Below, piece by piece: positions 27,289 through 35,965 of a stretch of DNA of 64,000 nucleotides. Numbering within the stretch: the stretch's first letter is position 1; each line of letters starts with the position of its first letter. Source of the stretch: Photobacterium aquae (lineage in GTDB: Bacteria; Pseudomonadota; Gammaproteobacteria; Enterobacterales; Vibrionaceae). The translations under genes were made by a program, and so were the position numbers. The stretch covers positions 62,001-126,000 of the forward strand of contig NZ_LDOT01000013.1 of NCBI RefSeq assembly GCF_001029445.1, in the 5' to 3' direction. The notes below the pieces were generated by a model, which was given only the letters and a program-made list of their open reading frames with translations, searched no databases and was not told the DNA's origin.

Positions 27289-27831
27289 TCAAATTGTACG
27301 GCTGTTTTCATCAGCGATGGCACATCCTTCCTTCATCACCCAAGAAATAAGTACGATAACCCCTCCAAGCAACAATGTAATCATATCAATCCATGTAAAA
27401 CCAATCACAAACAGTCGTTCACCTGGCGGGTTATTAAAAGATAGAATAATAGATATAACGCTCGTATATAAAAAAGAACCACCAACCCAATAAAATACAC
27501 AAAAGCCTAACTTTTTATAATACCCAACATTATCAATTGTAAATATATTATTCTGCTCGTAATTACGAAACAGACGAATAAGGATAATAAGGGCATACAT
27601 AATTACGCCACTCAGTAATAAGCTCGCTGCCCCAGCCCAAACACGCGTCATTGTAGAAAGAGGCTGTTGCGTGTAATCGGTGATTTTACTACTAAACTGA
27701 ATAGTATTAAGTAATGTATCGTATGGCGTATTAATCGTTATCCAATAATAACAGACCACAATAGGTGTAAAGATCAATAGACATTGAAATATAATACGTA
27801 CGCGTCTGCTCTGCTTCTGAATATTTGACAT
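27289..27831 (-). CDS. DUF2975-family membrane protein
   Basis: A 180-residue protein from ATG 27831 (AGGG 9 nt upstream); ATG 27858, nine codons earlier, also has AGGG close by and cannot be excluded. There are four hydrophobic segments (about 15-35, 75-97, 115-137, 145-170), as in DUF2975 proteins. It is paired with the XRE regulator just downstream. Base composition is more AT-rich than its neighbours, which may point to separate ancestry. Confidence 0.8.
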   Translation of the reverse strand: MSNIQKQSRRVRIIFQCLLIFTPIVVCYYWITINTPYDTLLNTIQFSSKITDYTQQPLSTMTRVWAGAASLLLSGVIMYALIILIRLFRNYEQNNIFTIDNVGYYKKLGFCVFYWVGGSFLYTSVISIILSFNNPPGERLFVIGFTWIDMITLLLGGVIVLISWVMKEGCAIADENSRTI

Positions 27832-27976
27832 AATAACTAACCCTGTTGAAATGTTCATATAACCCTAGGGTAGAGAATAACGCTATACAATAATCAATTA
27901 TCGAAAAACGATAAATACTTACTATTTGGCGATCAATATCACCAACCTCTGAAACAGCATCTTTTTTCACATACGT

Positions 27977-29194
27977 TTATTTTGAAGAATGACATTCAAT
28001 GTGGTTCGATAATTCACCCTGCTTGTTACCGGCATTCGCTTGATAAAATGTCGCCAGTGTCCCGCCGGCAGCCATATGCTCTTTGAGGGCGGCCTTCTGG
28101 CTTTCTAACTCCGCACTGGGCTGGGCCCACTGCTCCGGTGGCAGGGGCTGCGACCACGCTTCGATACTTGGCGGGTAACTCGCCATAGTGAATTTTTGAT
28201 CCCATTGGGACACCCAATACGGCAGTTTCCAAAAAGTCAGAATATGGAACAGGTAATACCCCACCATACCTGGGTAAGAAAGATAAGGTGTAAAAAAATC
28301 CACCTTGAACCAATGCTTGGGGCCTCGTTGGAAAAAAATCCAATTCACTTCCCGCTCATTCTCAAAGGTTTTGGTAGTTTCAGGTTCTGCGGGCTTGGCC
28401 CAATTCTCGGCGGGCTCTTCCATATAACAACGGATCACCTCCCAGGTGCGCTGGGCCTCGCTCACCAACATCACCGGCTTTTTCAGCACCCAGTAATCCT
28501 TACCGTCAGGCGTGGGGATCGCCATCCCAAAAGTCGCGTTATTGACTATCGCATCACCGGTAAACCCCTGATGGGTTCCGCACCATGCGATCACCTCTTC
28601 CCACGGTGCAATAACCGGGGTATCGGAACCTTGTGGGTAATAGCAGACCTCCCGCCGCTGGCGGTGGAAGCGAATTGGTCGCTGGCGGGATTTCTGCCAC
28701 GTGGTTTGCACCACGGCAAACCAACCGATTAATTCAGTAAAACATAATAGTCCCCAAACAAATAGCTCAGTTCTCATCAGCTCTATAAGATAGTACCAAA
28801 ACATCCCCTCCGTACCATATCGATTACCATTTAGGTGAGCGGCCAATAAAAAAATACAAAGCATGGTAAGAATTCCAACAGAATTAATGAATTGCACCAC
28901 TTGCACCTGATAGGCTTTGCCATTGTTGGACTGGCCAAAATCCAGATACACGTCATTCATGGCAATAATTTGATTGGATTCCCCTATCCCTCCCTCGCTT
29001 ATCTTGGCGGTGGGCAATGGCTTGGGGGCAAAGAACAGCACTTCCCCACCGACGTGGGAGCGTACCTCCCCCGCTTGGGGCGGCTGGCCAACCAAATCAA
29101 CATCTTGCTGGCCATCACGCAATGCCTGCTTCATTTTTCGCTTGGCTTCAATCGCCTTTTGCTCTTCCTCGCTAGGCCGGTATCTCATGATCAT
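27977..29194 (-). CDS. Large membrane protein of unknown function, DUF6708-like
   Basis: A 405-residue protein. It has a charged cytosolic N terminus (about 1-105), two TM helices (about 108-128 and 145-167), then a soluble domain. That domain contains IRFHRQRREVCYYP, VIAPWEEVIAW and GKDYWVLKKP, a pattern I associate with DUF6708. Proteins of this kind often occur near type VI secretion effectors as orphan or accessory genes, but no such effector is in the window. The C-terminal 70 residues are poorly conserved in appearance. The function is not known; the DUF name is from memory. Confidence 0.65.
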   Translation of the reverse strand: MIMRYRPSEEEQKAIEAKRKMKQALRDGQQDVDLVGQPPQAGEVRSHVGGEVLFFAPKPLPTAKISEGGIGESNQIIAMNDVYLDFGQSNNGKAYQVQVVQFINSVGILTMLCIFLLAAHLNGNRYGTEGMFWYYLIELMRTELFVWGLLCFTELIGWFAVVQTTWQKSRQRPIRFHRQRREVCYYPQGSDTPVIAPWEEVIAWCGTHQGFTGDAIVNNATFGMAIPTPDGKDYWVLKKPVMLVSEAQRTWEVIRCYMEEPAENWAKPAEPETTKTFENEREVNWIFFQRGPKHWFKVDFFTPYLSYPGMVGYYLFHILTFWKLPYWVSQWDQKFTMASYPPSIEAWSQPLPPEQWAQPSAELESQKAALKEHMAAGGTLATFYQANAGNKQGELSNHIECHSSK

Positions 29195-29417
29195 GGCTGT
29201 TAACTCTCGATAATATTAGTGGTGTAAATAGCCACGAATGCACAAAACAGGTTTCAAACAAGGAATAACAAAATATAAATCAGGTGACGAACCTCCCTTA
29301 CCCACTACGCGACGCAATCCTCCAAATATCTTCCATCCACATGAAAATACATCCACAATTACCGACGTTTACTACACTTTCTCTATACTCAGAAGAATAA
29401 GAAGAGGGGCTTGTGTT

Positions 29418-32288
29418 ATGGATAATTCCCCGGCACAAACGGCGGAACAGCTGCTCAGGCTAATTACAACACTCATTGCAGAGATGGATAGCGGCAGCTC
29501 GACAAAATCACCGCCAAGGGTGACGCTCGACAGCCAGTTGGATCAAGATTTAGGGTTCGACAGCCTCGCCAGAGCCGAGTTAATCCAACGAACCGAGCAC
29601 GATTTCAACGTATCACTCCCTCCCCAGACCCTAGCCAATATAAATACCCCCGGCGATTTGCTTGATGCCATCCTCGTTGCCCAGAAAGCCCCCGTAACCA
29701 AAACCGCCAACCTAGAGAGTGTTTCGCTCACCGCCACCTCTGAATCGCCCGACGAGGTCACCACCTTGCAGGAATTACTCGAATGGCATGCCAAGCAACA
29801 CCCCGAACGCCCGCATCTTCATGTTTACCAAGATGCCGATACCATCGAGACCATCAGCTACCGCGAGCTCTACCACAACGCGCTACGCTATGCACAAGGG
29901 CTACACGCTAAAGGCATCGAGCCGGGAGATACTGTGGCCATTATGCTACCTACCTGCAATGCCTATTTTTACAGTTTCTTTGGTATTCTGCTGGCAAGGG
30001 CAATACCCGTTCCAATCTACCCACCCGCCCGTCCCTCGCAAATTGAAGACCATCTGCAACGGCACAGCAAAATCTTACAAAATGCACAGAGCAAGCTGCT
30101 GATTACAATCGCTGAAGCGAAAAACATCTCTCGACTACTGCGAATGCAAGTGCCGTCTATCCAAACCATTGTTACACCCAACGAACTCCTCTTAGGGCAG
30201 ACAACTGACACTCTCCCCCTGCTGCCAACCAATGGTCAGGCCAAGCCGCATGAGATTGCTTTTTTACAATATACTTCCGGCAGTACTGGCATACCCAAAG
30301 GCGTCACCCTCACCCATGCCAATTTGCTGGCGAATATTCGGGCAATGGGCAAAGCAGTCAATGCCAGTTCCAGCGACGTATTCGTCAGTTGGCTGCCGGT
30401 TTACCATGACATGGGGTTGATAGGCGCATGGCTCGGGAGCCTTTACCATGCCATGCCGCTGGTGATCATGTCTCCATTACTGTTTCTTTCCCAACCCAAA
30501 CGCTGGCTGTGGGCCTTGCACCATCACAAGGCCACCCTGACAGCTGCCCCCAATTTTGCCTATGAGTTTTGCATCAACAAGGTACCCGATAACGAGCTGG
30601 AAGGACTGGATCTTCGCACCCTGCGCCACTGCTGGAATGGCGCAGAGCCGGTCAGCCCGACCACCATACAGGCTTTTTCAACCAAGTTTGCCGCCTATGG
30701 ATTGGCCGCCGAGGCCATGACCCCCGTATACGGCCTCGCCGAGTCATCGGTCGGGCTGACCTTCCCCAACCGTGTTCGCCAACCTCGCATCGAATGGATT
30801 GACCGGCAAGTTCTAATGCGAACAGGCACAGCACAGGCAAGCGACACACTACCGATCACGAATAGCCCCAACGCCGAGCAACAAGCGCTGATCGGCCTTG
30901 GCCACCCACTACCCGGACATCAGATCCGCATTGTCGACAACGCAGGCAGAGAGCTACCGGATCGCCAAGAAGGAGATGTCGAATTCAAGGGGCCATCATC
31001 AACGTCGGGGTATTACCGCGCCCCCGAAAAAACAGCAGCGCTTTATCATGGTGAGTGGCTAATAACCGGTGATCGCGGCCTGATTATTGATGGCGAGTTA
31101 TTCCTAACCGGGCGCAACAAAGACATTATCATCAAAGCGGGACGTAATATTTATCCGCAGGAGCTTGAAGCAGCAGTCAACAAACTTGACGGGGTACGCA
31201 AGGGCTGTGTCGCTGCCTTTGCCTACCAAGATAACAAAACCGCCACCGAACAATTGGTTGTCGTTGCCGAATCCTCGCTGTGCGCCAAAGGAATAACGGC
31301 TGAAAGCGAACAAATCAACACGTTGCGGGCGGCTATTCAATCCCGTTCGCTGGAACTACTGGGCGTGCCCGTCGATGATGTTGTGATCTGCCCGCCCCAT
31401 ACCGTCCCAAAAACCTCCAGCGGCAAAATCCGCCGCTCGGCTTGCCGGGAGCTCTATCAAAATGACGCCCTAGACACACCACAACGCGCAGTATGGCTGC
31501 AAACAATAAGGCTGCTCGGTAGTGGGCTTCGCCCCACATTGAATAAGTTCGGCAGAATCGCCAGAGAGTGGATTTTCGCGTGTTATATGTGGTCTATCAT
31601 GGCGTTGCTTGCACCATTAGTCTGGTTACTGGTTGCCGTATTGCCTTCGCGGCAGGCGTGTTGGGCTGTAACCCGATGGGGTGCCCGCACTCTGATTGCC
31701 CTAACCCGCACCCCGCTTACCGTACATGGGATTGAACATATCAAACCGGCTGATCCGCCGAAAATTTTAGTCGCCAACCATGCCAGTTATCTCGATGGTT
31801 TGGTACTGCTGGCCAGTTCCGGTATTGCCCATCAGTTCGTCGCCAAGGCCGAGTTGCTACATAACCCGCTGGCCCGTATTTTCCTGAAAAAAATTGGCAC
31901 CCAATTTGTCGAACGGTTTGATACCCAAAAAAGCCTTGAGGCTAGCGAGCAACTCGCCAAGCATGCCAGCAAAACCGATCCGCTCACCCTCTTTCCGGAA
32001 GGGACTCTCTACAGAATGGCAGGCATCCATGACTTTCATTTGGGGGCTTTCCATATTGCTGCCCAAAAAAACATTGCGGTGATCCCCGTTACTATCAAAG
32101 GCACCCGCTCAATGTTACGGGATAAATCCCTATTCCCACGAAGGGGTAGCCTAAGCGTCACATTCAATCCGCCGCTAACACCTCAGGGCAATGACTGGCA
32201 AGCAGCCATTGCCCTGAGAAATAAGGCCCGTTCACATATTTTGGCGCAGAGCGGTGAGCCCGATCTGCTAGGGGAAAAAAGCCGATAG
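29418..32288 (+). CDS. Three-domain fusion: acyl carrier protein, AMP-dependent acyl ligase, 1-acylglycerol-phosphate acyltransferase
   Basis: A 956-residue protein. ATG 29418 follows AGAGGGG; the frame is open 60 codons upstream, but that part looks non-coding. Residues 1-95: acyl carrier domain, with phosphopantetheine site S49 in LGFDSLARAEL. Residues 110-690: AMP-binding ligase with YTSGSTGIPKG, VYGLAESSVGL and TSSGKIRRS, whose Lys completes the site. Residues 770-950: PlsC-like acyltransferase with NHASYLDG (HX4D) and FPEGTLYR. Such a protein can activate a fatty acid, hold it on its own carrier and pass it to a lipid acceptor. The acceptor is unknown. Monocistronic, between an unknown membrane protein and a lipoprotein. 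Confidence 0.9.
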   Translation: MDNSPAQTAEQLLRLITTLIAEMDSGSSTKSPPRVTLDSQLDQDLGFDSLARAELIQRTEHDFNVSLPPQTLANINTPGDLLDAILVAQKAPVTKTANLESVSLTATSESPDEVTTLQELLEWHAKQHPERPHLHVYQDADTIETISYRELYHNALRYAQGLHAKGIEPGDTVAIMLPTCNAYFYSFFGILLARAIPVPIYPPARPSQIEDHLQRHSKILQNAQSKLLITIAEAKNISRLLRMQVPSIQTIVTPNELLLGQTTDTLPLLPTNGQAKPHEIAFLQYTSGSTGIPKGVTLTHANLLANIRAMGKAVNASSSDVFVSWLPVYHDMGLIGAWLGSLYHAMPLVIMSPLLFLSQPKRWLWALHHHKATLTAAPNFAYEFCINKVPDNELEGLDLRTLRHCWNGAEPVSPTTIQAFSTKFAAYGLAAEAMTPVYGLAESSVGLTFPNRVRQPRIEWIDRQVLMRTGTAQASDTLPITNSPNAEQQALIGLGHPLPGHQIRIVDNAGRELPDRQEGDVEFKGPSSTSGYYRAPEKTAALYHGEWLITGDRGLIIDGELFLTGRNKDIIIKAGRNIYPQELEAAVNKLDGVRKGCVAAFAYQDNKTATEQLVVVAESSLCAKGITAESEQINTLRAAIQSRSLELLGVPVDDVVICPPHTVPKTSSGKIRRSACRELYQNDALDTPQRAVWLQTIRLLGSGLRPTLNKFGRIAREWIFACYMWSIMALLAPLVWLLVAVLPSRQACWAVTRWGARTLIALTRTPLTVHGIEHIKPADPPKILVANHASYLDGLVLLASSGIAHQFVAKAELLHNPLARIFLKKIGTQFVERFDTQKSLEASEQLAKHASKTDPLTLFPEGTLYRMAGIHDFHLGAFHIAAQKNIAVIPVTIKGTRSMLRDKSLFPRRGSLSVTFNPPLTPQGNDWQAAIALRNKARSHILAQSGEPDLLGEKSR

Positions 32289-32313
32289 CCGACTCTCGTC
32301 ATGAAGGTTACTG

Positions 32314-33042
32314 CTATTTCGCCGCTGGTGTACTGGTTACATCAACCGTGCCTTTGTGCAAATCCACAAGTGCGGTGTAGAGCACATTGGCATCCCCGTG
32401 GTGACGGAAGGTAAAGGTATACTGGGTATCCGGCGTAAAAAATGTCTCCGCATCTTGCGGCTGCAAGTCATAGCCGTCTTGTTGGTATAACTCGGATGCC
32501 ATCACCATCCCCATCGCCGTACGCTCACCAATATCGCGCTCCACCACTGGCTGCAATGATGGGTTCGACGGGTATGACTGGCTATCATGTGACATCAGAC
32601 GGTATGCCCCATTACTCCAAACAATAAAATCACGCCAGCCATTTTGTGAGGTCTCAGCCAACAATACCGGTGGTTTCACCACTGTCATACGGTTCAGAAT
32701 GTCTCCATCGTCATCCAGCAGATACGATGTACAACCACCGCTGCCACAGAACAAACCGCCTTGGAACATCACAAAAATCTCCAGTTCACCGTCCCCGTTA
32801 AGATCTGCCTGCCCGCTTTGGTAGCGGATACCATCTTCTGCCAATGACAGCCCTTCAGGCTTCAAAATGCTATCATCCACCAGTTTGTCGACATCCACTT
32901 CACTGTCTGAAAATACCGAAAATGGCATTGTCACATTGAGATAGTTATTGTCCTCATTGCTGCCCGAGGTACTTTCACAGCCAGCCAACAACAGCAAACT
33001 TGTTGCTGCTAACACAGAACCAATCAATCGTTTTTTAATCAT
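32314..33042 (-). CDS. Predicted lipoprotein, unknown function
   Basis: A 242-residue protein. The leader MIKKRLIGSVLAATSLLLLAGC ends in a clear lipobox (LAGC). The mature part contains DLNGDGELEIFVMFQG, an FG-GAP/EF-hand-like acidic loop, followed by a Cys-Gly motif FCGSGGCTSYLLDDDG. This is the pattern of periplasmic proteins that report on small solutes or bind calcium, but no function is known. It is convergent with the acyltransferase fusion gene. Confidence 0.8.
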   Translation of the reverse strand: MIKKRLIGSVLAATSLLLLAGCESTSGSNEDNNYLNVTMPFSVFSDSEVDVDKLVDDSILKPEGLSLAEDGIRYQSGQADLNGDGELEIFVMFQGGLFCGSGGCTSYLLDDDGDILNRMTVVKPPVLLAETSQNGWRDFIVWSNGAYRLMSHDSQSYPSNPSLQPVVERDIGERTAMGMVMASELYQQDGYDLQPQDAETFFTPDTQYTFTFRHHGDANVLYTALVDLHKGTVDVTSTPAAK

Positions 33043-33527
33043 AACCAGCCATCATCTTGTTATTTATACCCAAGTTACCTATAAGTTCAGGGTCTTGGAC
33101 ACTGTCCCATTAAAATGGTTTCTAAAAGAACACGCCGCTACTCTACCATGTTCACGCTAGAGCGCCTTTCCGCTTAATCGCCACTCACCGTATCCTTTAG
33201 CGCTTTTGCCACTGGGCTCACGATCTTACCGTGACTAAACACTCAATAACGGCTCAAAAAGCCAAGGAATCAAGCCATTTCATCCCACAGATGCAAAATT
33301 TGAGCAAGATTATTCACTTTTTTGTGTCGTTTATGATTTTGATCAACAAACAAGAAACAATAAACGCCACATGCTAGTCACGGGACTACCAACAATGCTA
33401 TTACAAAGCCTGTGTTTTTCTGATGTCACTTTGTACGGTACCGTTTGGGTACCGATGTAATAAGAAAAAACGTATAAAAAGCAATACTGACAAGATGTTA
33501 GTCGCTGAACGATAAGGAGTGTTAATT
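33043..33527. other. Intergenic region with an operator-like palindrome
   Basis: About 485 bp without a supported gene. It contains the sequence TATACCCAAGTTAC, similar to one at 8167, and a palindrome at 33436-33454 described separately. No riboswitch or RNA gene was recognised. Confidence 0.5.
33436..33454. promoter_or_regulatory. Operator-like inverted repeat
   Basis: CGGTACC and GGTACCG are separated by 5 nt (GTTTG). This 19-bp dyad lies about 75 bp before the zinc-ribbon gene and resembles a dimeric repressor site; the binding protein is unknown. Confidence 0.4.
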
Positions 33528-33731
33528 ATGTTGTGCCCTGATTGCAAACAGCCGATGGCCAAAACCAAAGACAACCAAAACCATTGTCTTGATATAAACT
33601 GTCCACCGTCTCGAACTCAATGCCCTGAATGTGAGTCAGCCAATACCGAAATCGTCAACAAAAGCATCAGCGATGCCTCGCTATGCTGCAAAGATTGCCA
33701 AGCCACCTGGACGATTTCCCGCAGCCAATAG
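33528..33731 (+). CDS. Small zinc-ribbon protein
   Basis: A 67-residue protein; ATG 33528 has AAGGAGT 7 nt upstream. It carries CPDC near the N terminus, CPEC in the middle and CCKDC near the C terminus, arranged like one or two zinc ribbons. No catalytic domain is present. Possible roles are nucleic-acid or protein binding. It is alone between two minus-strand operons. Confidence 0.72.
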   Translation: MLCPDCKQPMAKTKDNQNHCLDINCPPSRTQCPECESANTEIVNKSISDASLCCKDCQATWTISRSQ

Positions 33732-33794
33732 ACGCTCCACTAGCCGGTTCTCTCTTTGCCTACCGGTCTAGCCTGTAAATTTGCCACAAACAAA

Positions 33795-33823
33795 GAAGAC
33801 AAGCCGCAAAACAGCTTGTCTTC
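33795..33823 (-). terminator. Hairpin terminator downstream of qnr
   Basis: GAAGACAAGC pairs with GCTTGTCTTC around a 9-nt loop. On the minus strand a T-rich stretch (TTTGTTTG) follows. Confidence 0.65.
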
Positions 33824-33886
33824 CTATCCGATTCGATTGTCCTATTTCCGCAGCACTGGCATAAATCGTAGTAATAACTGGGGCAA

Positions 33887-34543
33887 TTACCCCGGTACCA
33901 CGACCACACCGATATTTTCCAGTAACTGCGACTGCTGCCAGTCACAAATCATCACATTAGCCATATCAACCCGACGAATATCCAAACCTGTCAGATCCAC
34001 ATGGCTCAAGTTTGCTCCGCTAATATCAAATTGCCCCCATGCATCCTGCGAAAACTCGCCATTGGTCAGATCCGATCCCCTAAACGATGCCCCCACAAGG
34101 TTCGCACCGTTCCAGCGATTTTCAAACAATTCGCACTCTTCCAACTTGATATCGCCCAAATCGGCGTAAGACAAATTACAACGCGTAATATAGGCTGAGC
34201 AGAAAAACGTATTATGAGTGATGTAATTGGCAAACCGCGCCCGAGAGAAACACGCCCCTTTCAGCTGGCTGTCGCGTATTTCAATACCGAACAACTCGGC
34301 TCCTGTGAAATCAGCCATACTCAAATCGCACTCTTTGAAGCTGGCCTCTTTCAAATTAGCGTAACCAAACTGGCAACCCTCATGATCACCACGCTCAATA
34401 AACTGGCAATGTTCAAAACTTGCCTCGCTCAAGTTAGTCCGCCGAAAGTCACAGCGCACAAACTGGCACGAGTCAAAACGGGCCTGTTGTAAATCCTGAC
34501 TGGAAAAGTCATGCTCGTAAAAGGTTTGGTTTGCAATCGACAT
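33887..34543 (-). CDS. qnr: Qnr-family pentapeptide-repeat protein (quinolone target protection)
   Basis: A 218-residue protein, the usual Qnr length, starting at ATG 34543; a GTG 15 codons upstream would add sequence foreign to the family. It is built of pentapeptide repeats (A[D/N]LXX) with the Qnr pattern in order: DFSSQDLQQARF, ASFEHCQF, EGCQFGYANL, CSAYITRCNL, LEECELFENRWNGANLVG and ICDWQQSQLLE. These match plasmid QnrA segments closely, as recalled. Qnr proteins bind DNA gyrase or topoisomerase IV and protect them from quinolones. Chromosomal qnr genes in aquatic Vibrionaceae are the established source of plasmid genes. It lies 48 bp after the symporter gene. Whether it confers resistance here is not known. 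Confidence 0.92.
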   Translation of the reverse strand: MSIANQTFYEHDFSSQDLQQARFDSCQFVRCDFRRTNLSEASFEHCQFIERGDHEGCQFGYANLKEASFKECDLSMADFTGAELFGIEIRDSQLKGACFSRARFANYITHNTFFCSAYITRCNLSYADLGDIKLEECELFENRWNGANLVGASFRGSDLTNGEFSQDAWGQFDISGANLSHVDLTGLDIRRVDMANVMICDWQQSQLLENIGVVVVPG

Positions 34544-34591
34544 GGTTATCTTGGGTTGTGAATTTGCTACCAAGGGTAACGTTTTCACCCA

Positions 34592-35896
34592 TTAAATAAC
34601 ATGCGCCAATCGAGGTTTATCTTTTTCAGCTCCCCATTGGTCGACAACCAAGGCCGCCACCAGATCCCCCTCGACATTGACCGCCGTGCGGAAGGTATCC
34701 AATGGCCGTTCGATGATCAGCAAGATAGCAATCGCCTCAAGCGGAATTCCGGCCGCCAACAATACCAGCTGCATACCGGACATCGATCCCGACGGCATCC
34801 CAGGTGCTCCGACGGAAGAAACCATCGCCATAATGAAAATCATCACCAGCCCCGATGTTGTCAGATCGATGCCAAACAGCTGAGCCAAGAATATCGCTGC
34901 AACTCCCTCGAACAAGGCCGTGCCATCCATATTCATTACCGAGCCCAATGGCAGCACCATACTGCTGGTCGAGGAGGAAACGCCCAGCTCGGTTTCGGCA
35001 CTACGCATCGCCAACGGCAACGCCGCAGCACTCGATGATGTAACCAACGCCATCATCAATGGGGAGGATATCGCCCTAAACAGCTCAAATGGCTTGATAC
35101 CGGTTACCGCATAGGCAATAGAAGGCAACACCACGCCCCCATGCACCAACGTCAACACCAGAACCAACAGCGCGAACATCGCCAATTGACCGAATAACGC
35201 ATCGCTACCCGCCACCGTAAATTCAAACACAATGGCAAAAATAGCCAATGGCGACATCCGAACAATACCGCCAACTAATGTATTGATCCCCCGGTTCAGG
35301 CCTTTAATCAATTCAAACAGCGGATGGTTGCTCGGCAAAGAAACCAACAGTGCAATACCCAACATGAACGCAAACACGACAATGGCCAACAGGTTTCCGC
35401 TTGCCAAGGCGGCGACGGGGTTGATCAACGCCATATTCAGTAACTTAACCGCGATAGCACTACCACTAGCAGACTGTTCGCTGATCAGGGTAAGGCCATC
35501 TGCCGACGGCGGCGCTGCCATCAATGGCTGCCATGCGGGTAACAGCAGCGATGCCCCCAAGCCCAGACTGATCGCCAATAACGTTGTAAAGCTGTAAAAC
35601 AGCAGGGTACGTGCCCCCATTGCCTTTAGCCTCACCACGCTGCCTATATTGCTGATCCCCTCAATCAAAGACAGCATCACCATGATACCGACAACCATTT
35701 TGAGCAACCCGATATAGACCGTTTTGCCCAACATCACAATTTGATACCAGCCCTGGTGGGTTATGTTGCTATCTGCACCAATCGAGTCGTTAAAAGAAGG
35801 GAAAAATAAAGATGTTACGATCGTAGCCAATAGCCAGGCCGAGAAGGCCGCCACAATCAATTGCAGCGGTAAAGAGCGGCGTAATTTATTCCACAT
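34592..35896 (-). CDS. Dicarboxylate/amino acid:cation symporter (DAACS family)
   Basis: A 434-residue polytopic protein of the GltP/DctA/SstT superfamily. Visible signatures include the serine-rich re-entrant loop TSSSAAALPLAM, then LPLGSVMNMDGTALFEGVAAIFLAQ (NMDGT, the cation and substrate site), and GAPGMPSGSM. It imports dicarboxylates or acidic or neutral amino acids with Na+ or H+; the substrate is not evident. It is immediately upstream of qnr on the same strand. Confidence 0.9.
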   Translation of the reverse strand: MWNKLRRSLPLQLIVAAFSAWLLATIVTSLFFPSFNDSIGADSNITHQGWYQIVMLGKTVYIGLLKMVVGIMVMLSLIEGISNIGSVVRLKAMGARTLLFYSFTTLLAISLGLGASLLLPAWQPLMAAPPSADGLTLISEQSASGSAIAVKLLNMALINPVAALASGNLLAIVVFAFMLGIALLVSLPSNHPLFELIKGLNRGINTLVGGIVRMSPLAIFAIVFEFTVAGSDALFGQLAMFALLVLVLTLVHGGVVLPSIAYAVTGIKPFELFRAISSPLMMALVTSSSAAALPLAMRSAETELGVSSSTSSMVLPLGSVMNMDGTALFEGVAAIFLAQLFGIDLTTSGLVMIFIMAMVSSVGAPGMPSGSMSGMQLVLLAAGIPLEAIAILLIIERPLDTFRTAVNVEGDLVAALVVDQWGAEKDKPRLAHVI

Positions 35897-35965
35897 TAAC
35901 CTTGTCTCACACTGAAGGTGCGGCGGTACACAGCATTTATGCCATCCCGCCGCTATTTTCGTTAT

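Noticed and set aside
28196..28732. 178-codon + strand frame opposite the DUF6708-like gene
   Set aside because: The minus-strand frame has clear membrane helices and a conserved-looking domain; this is its shadow.
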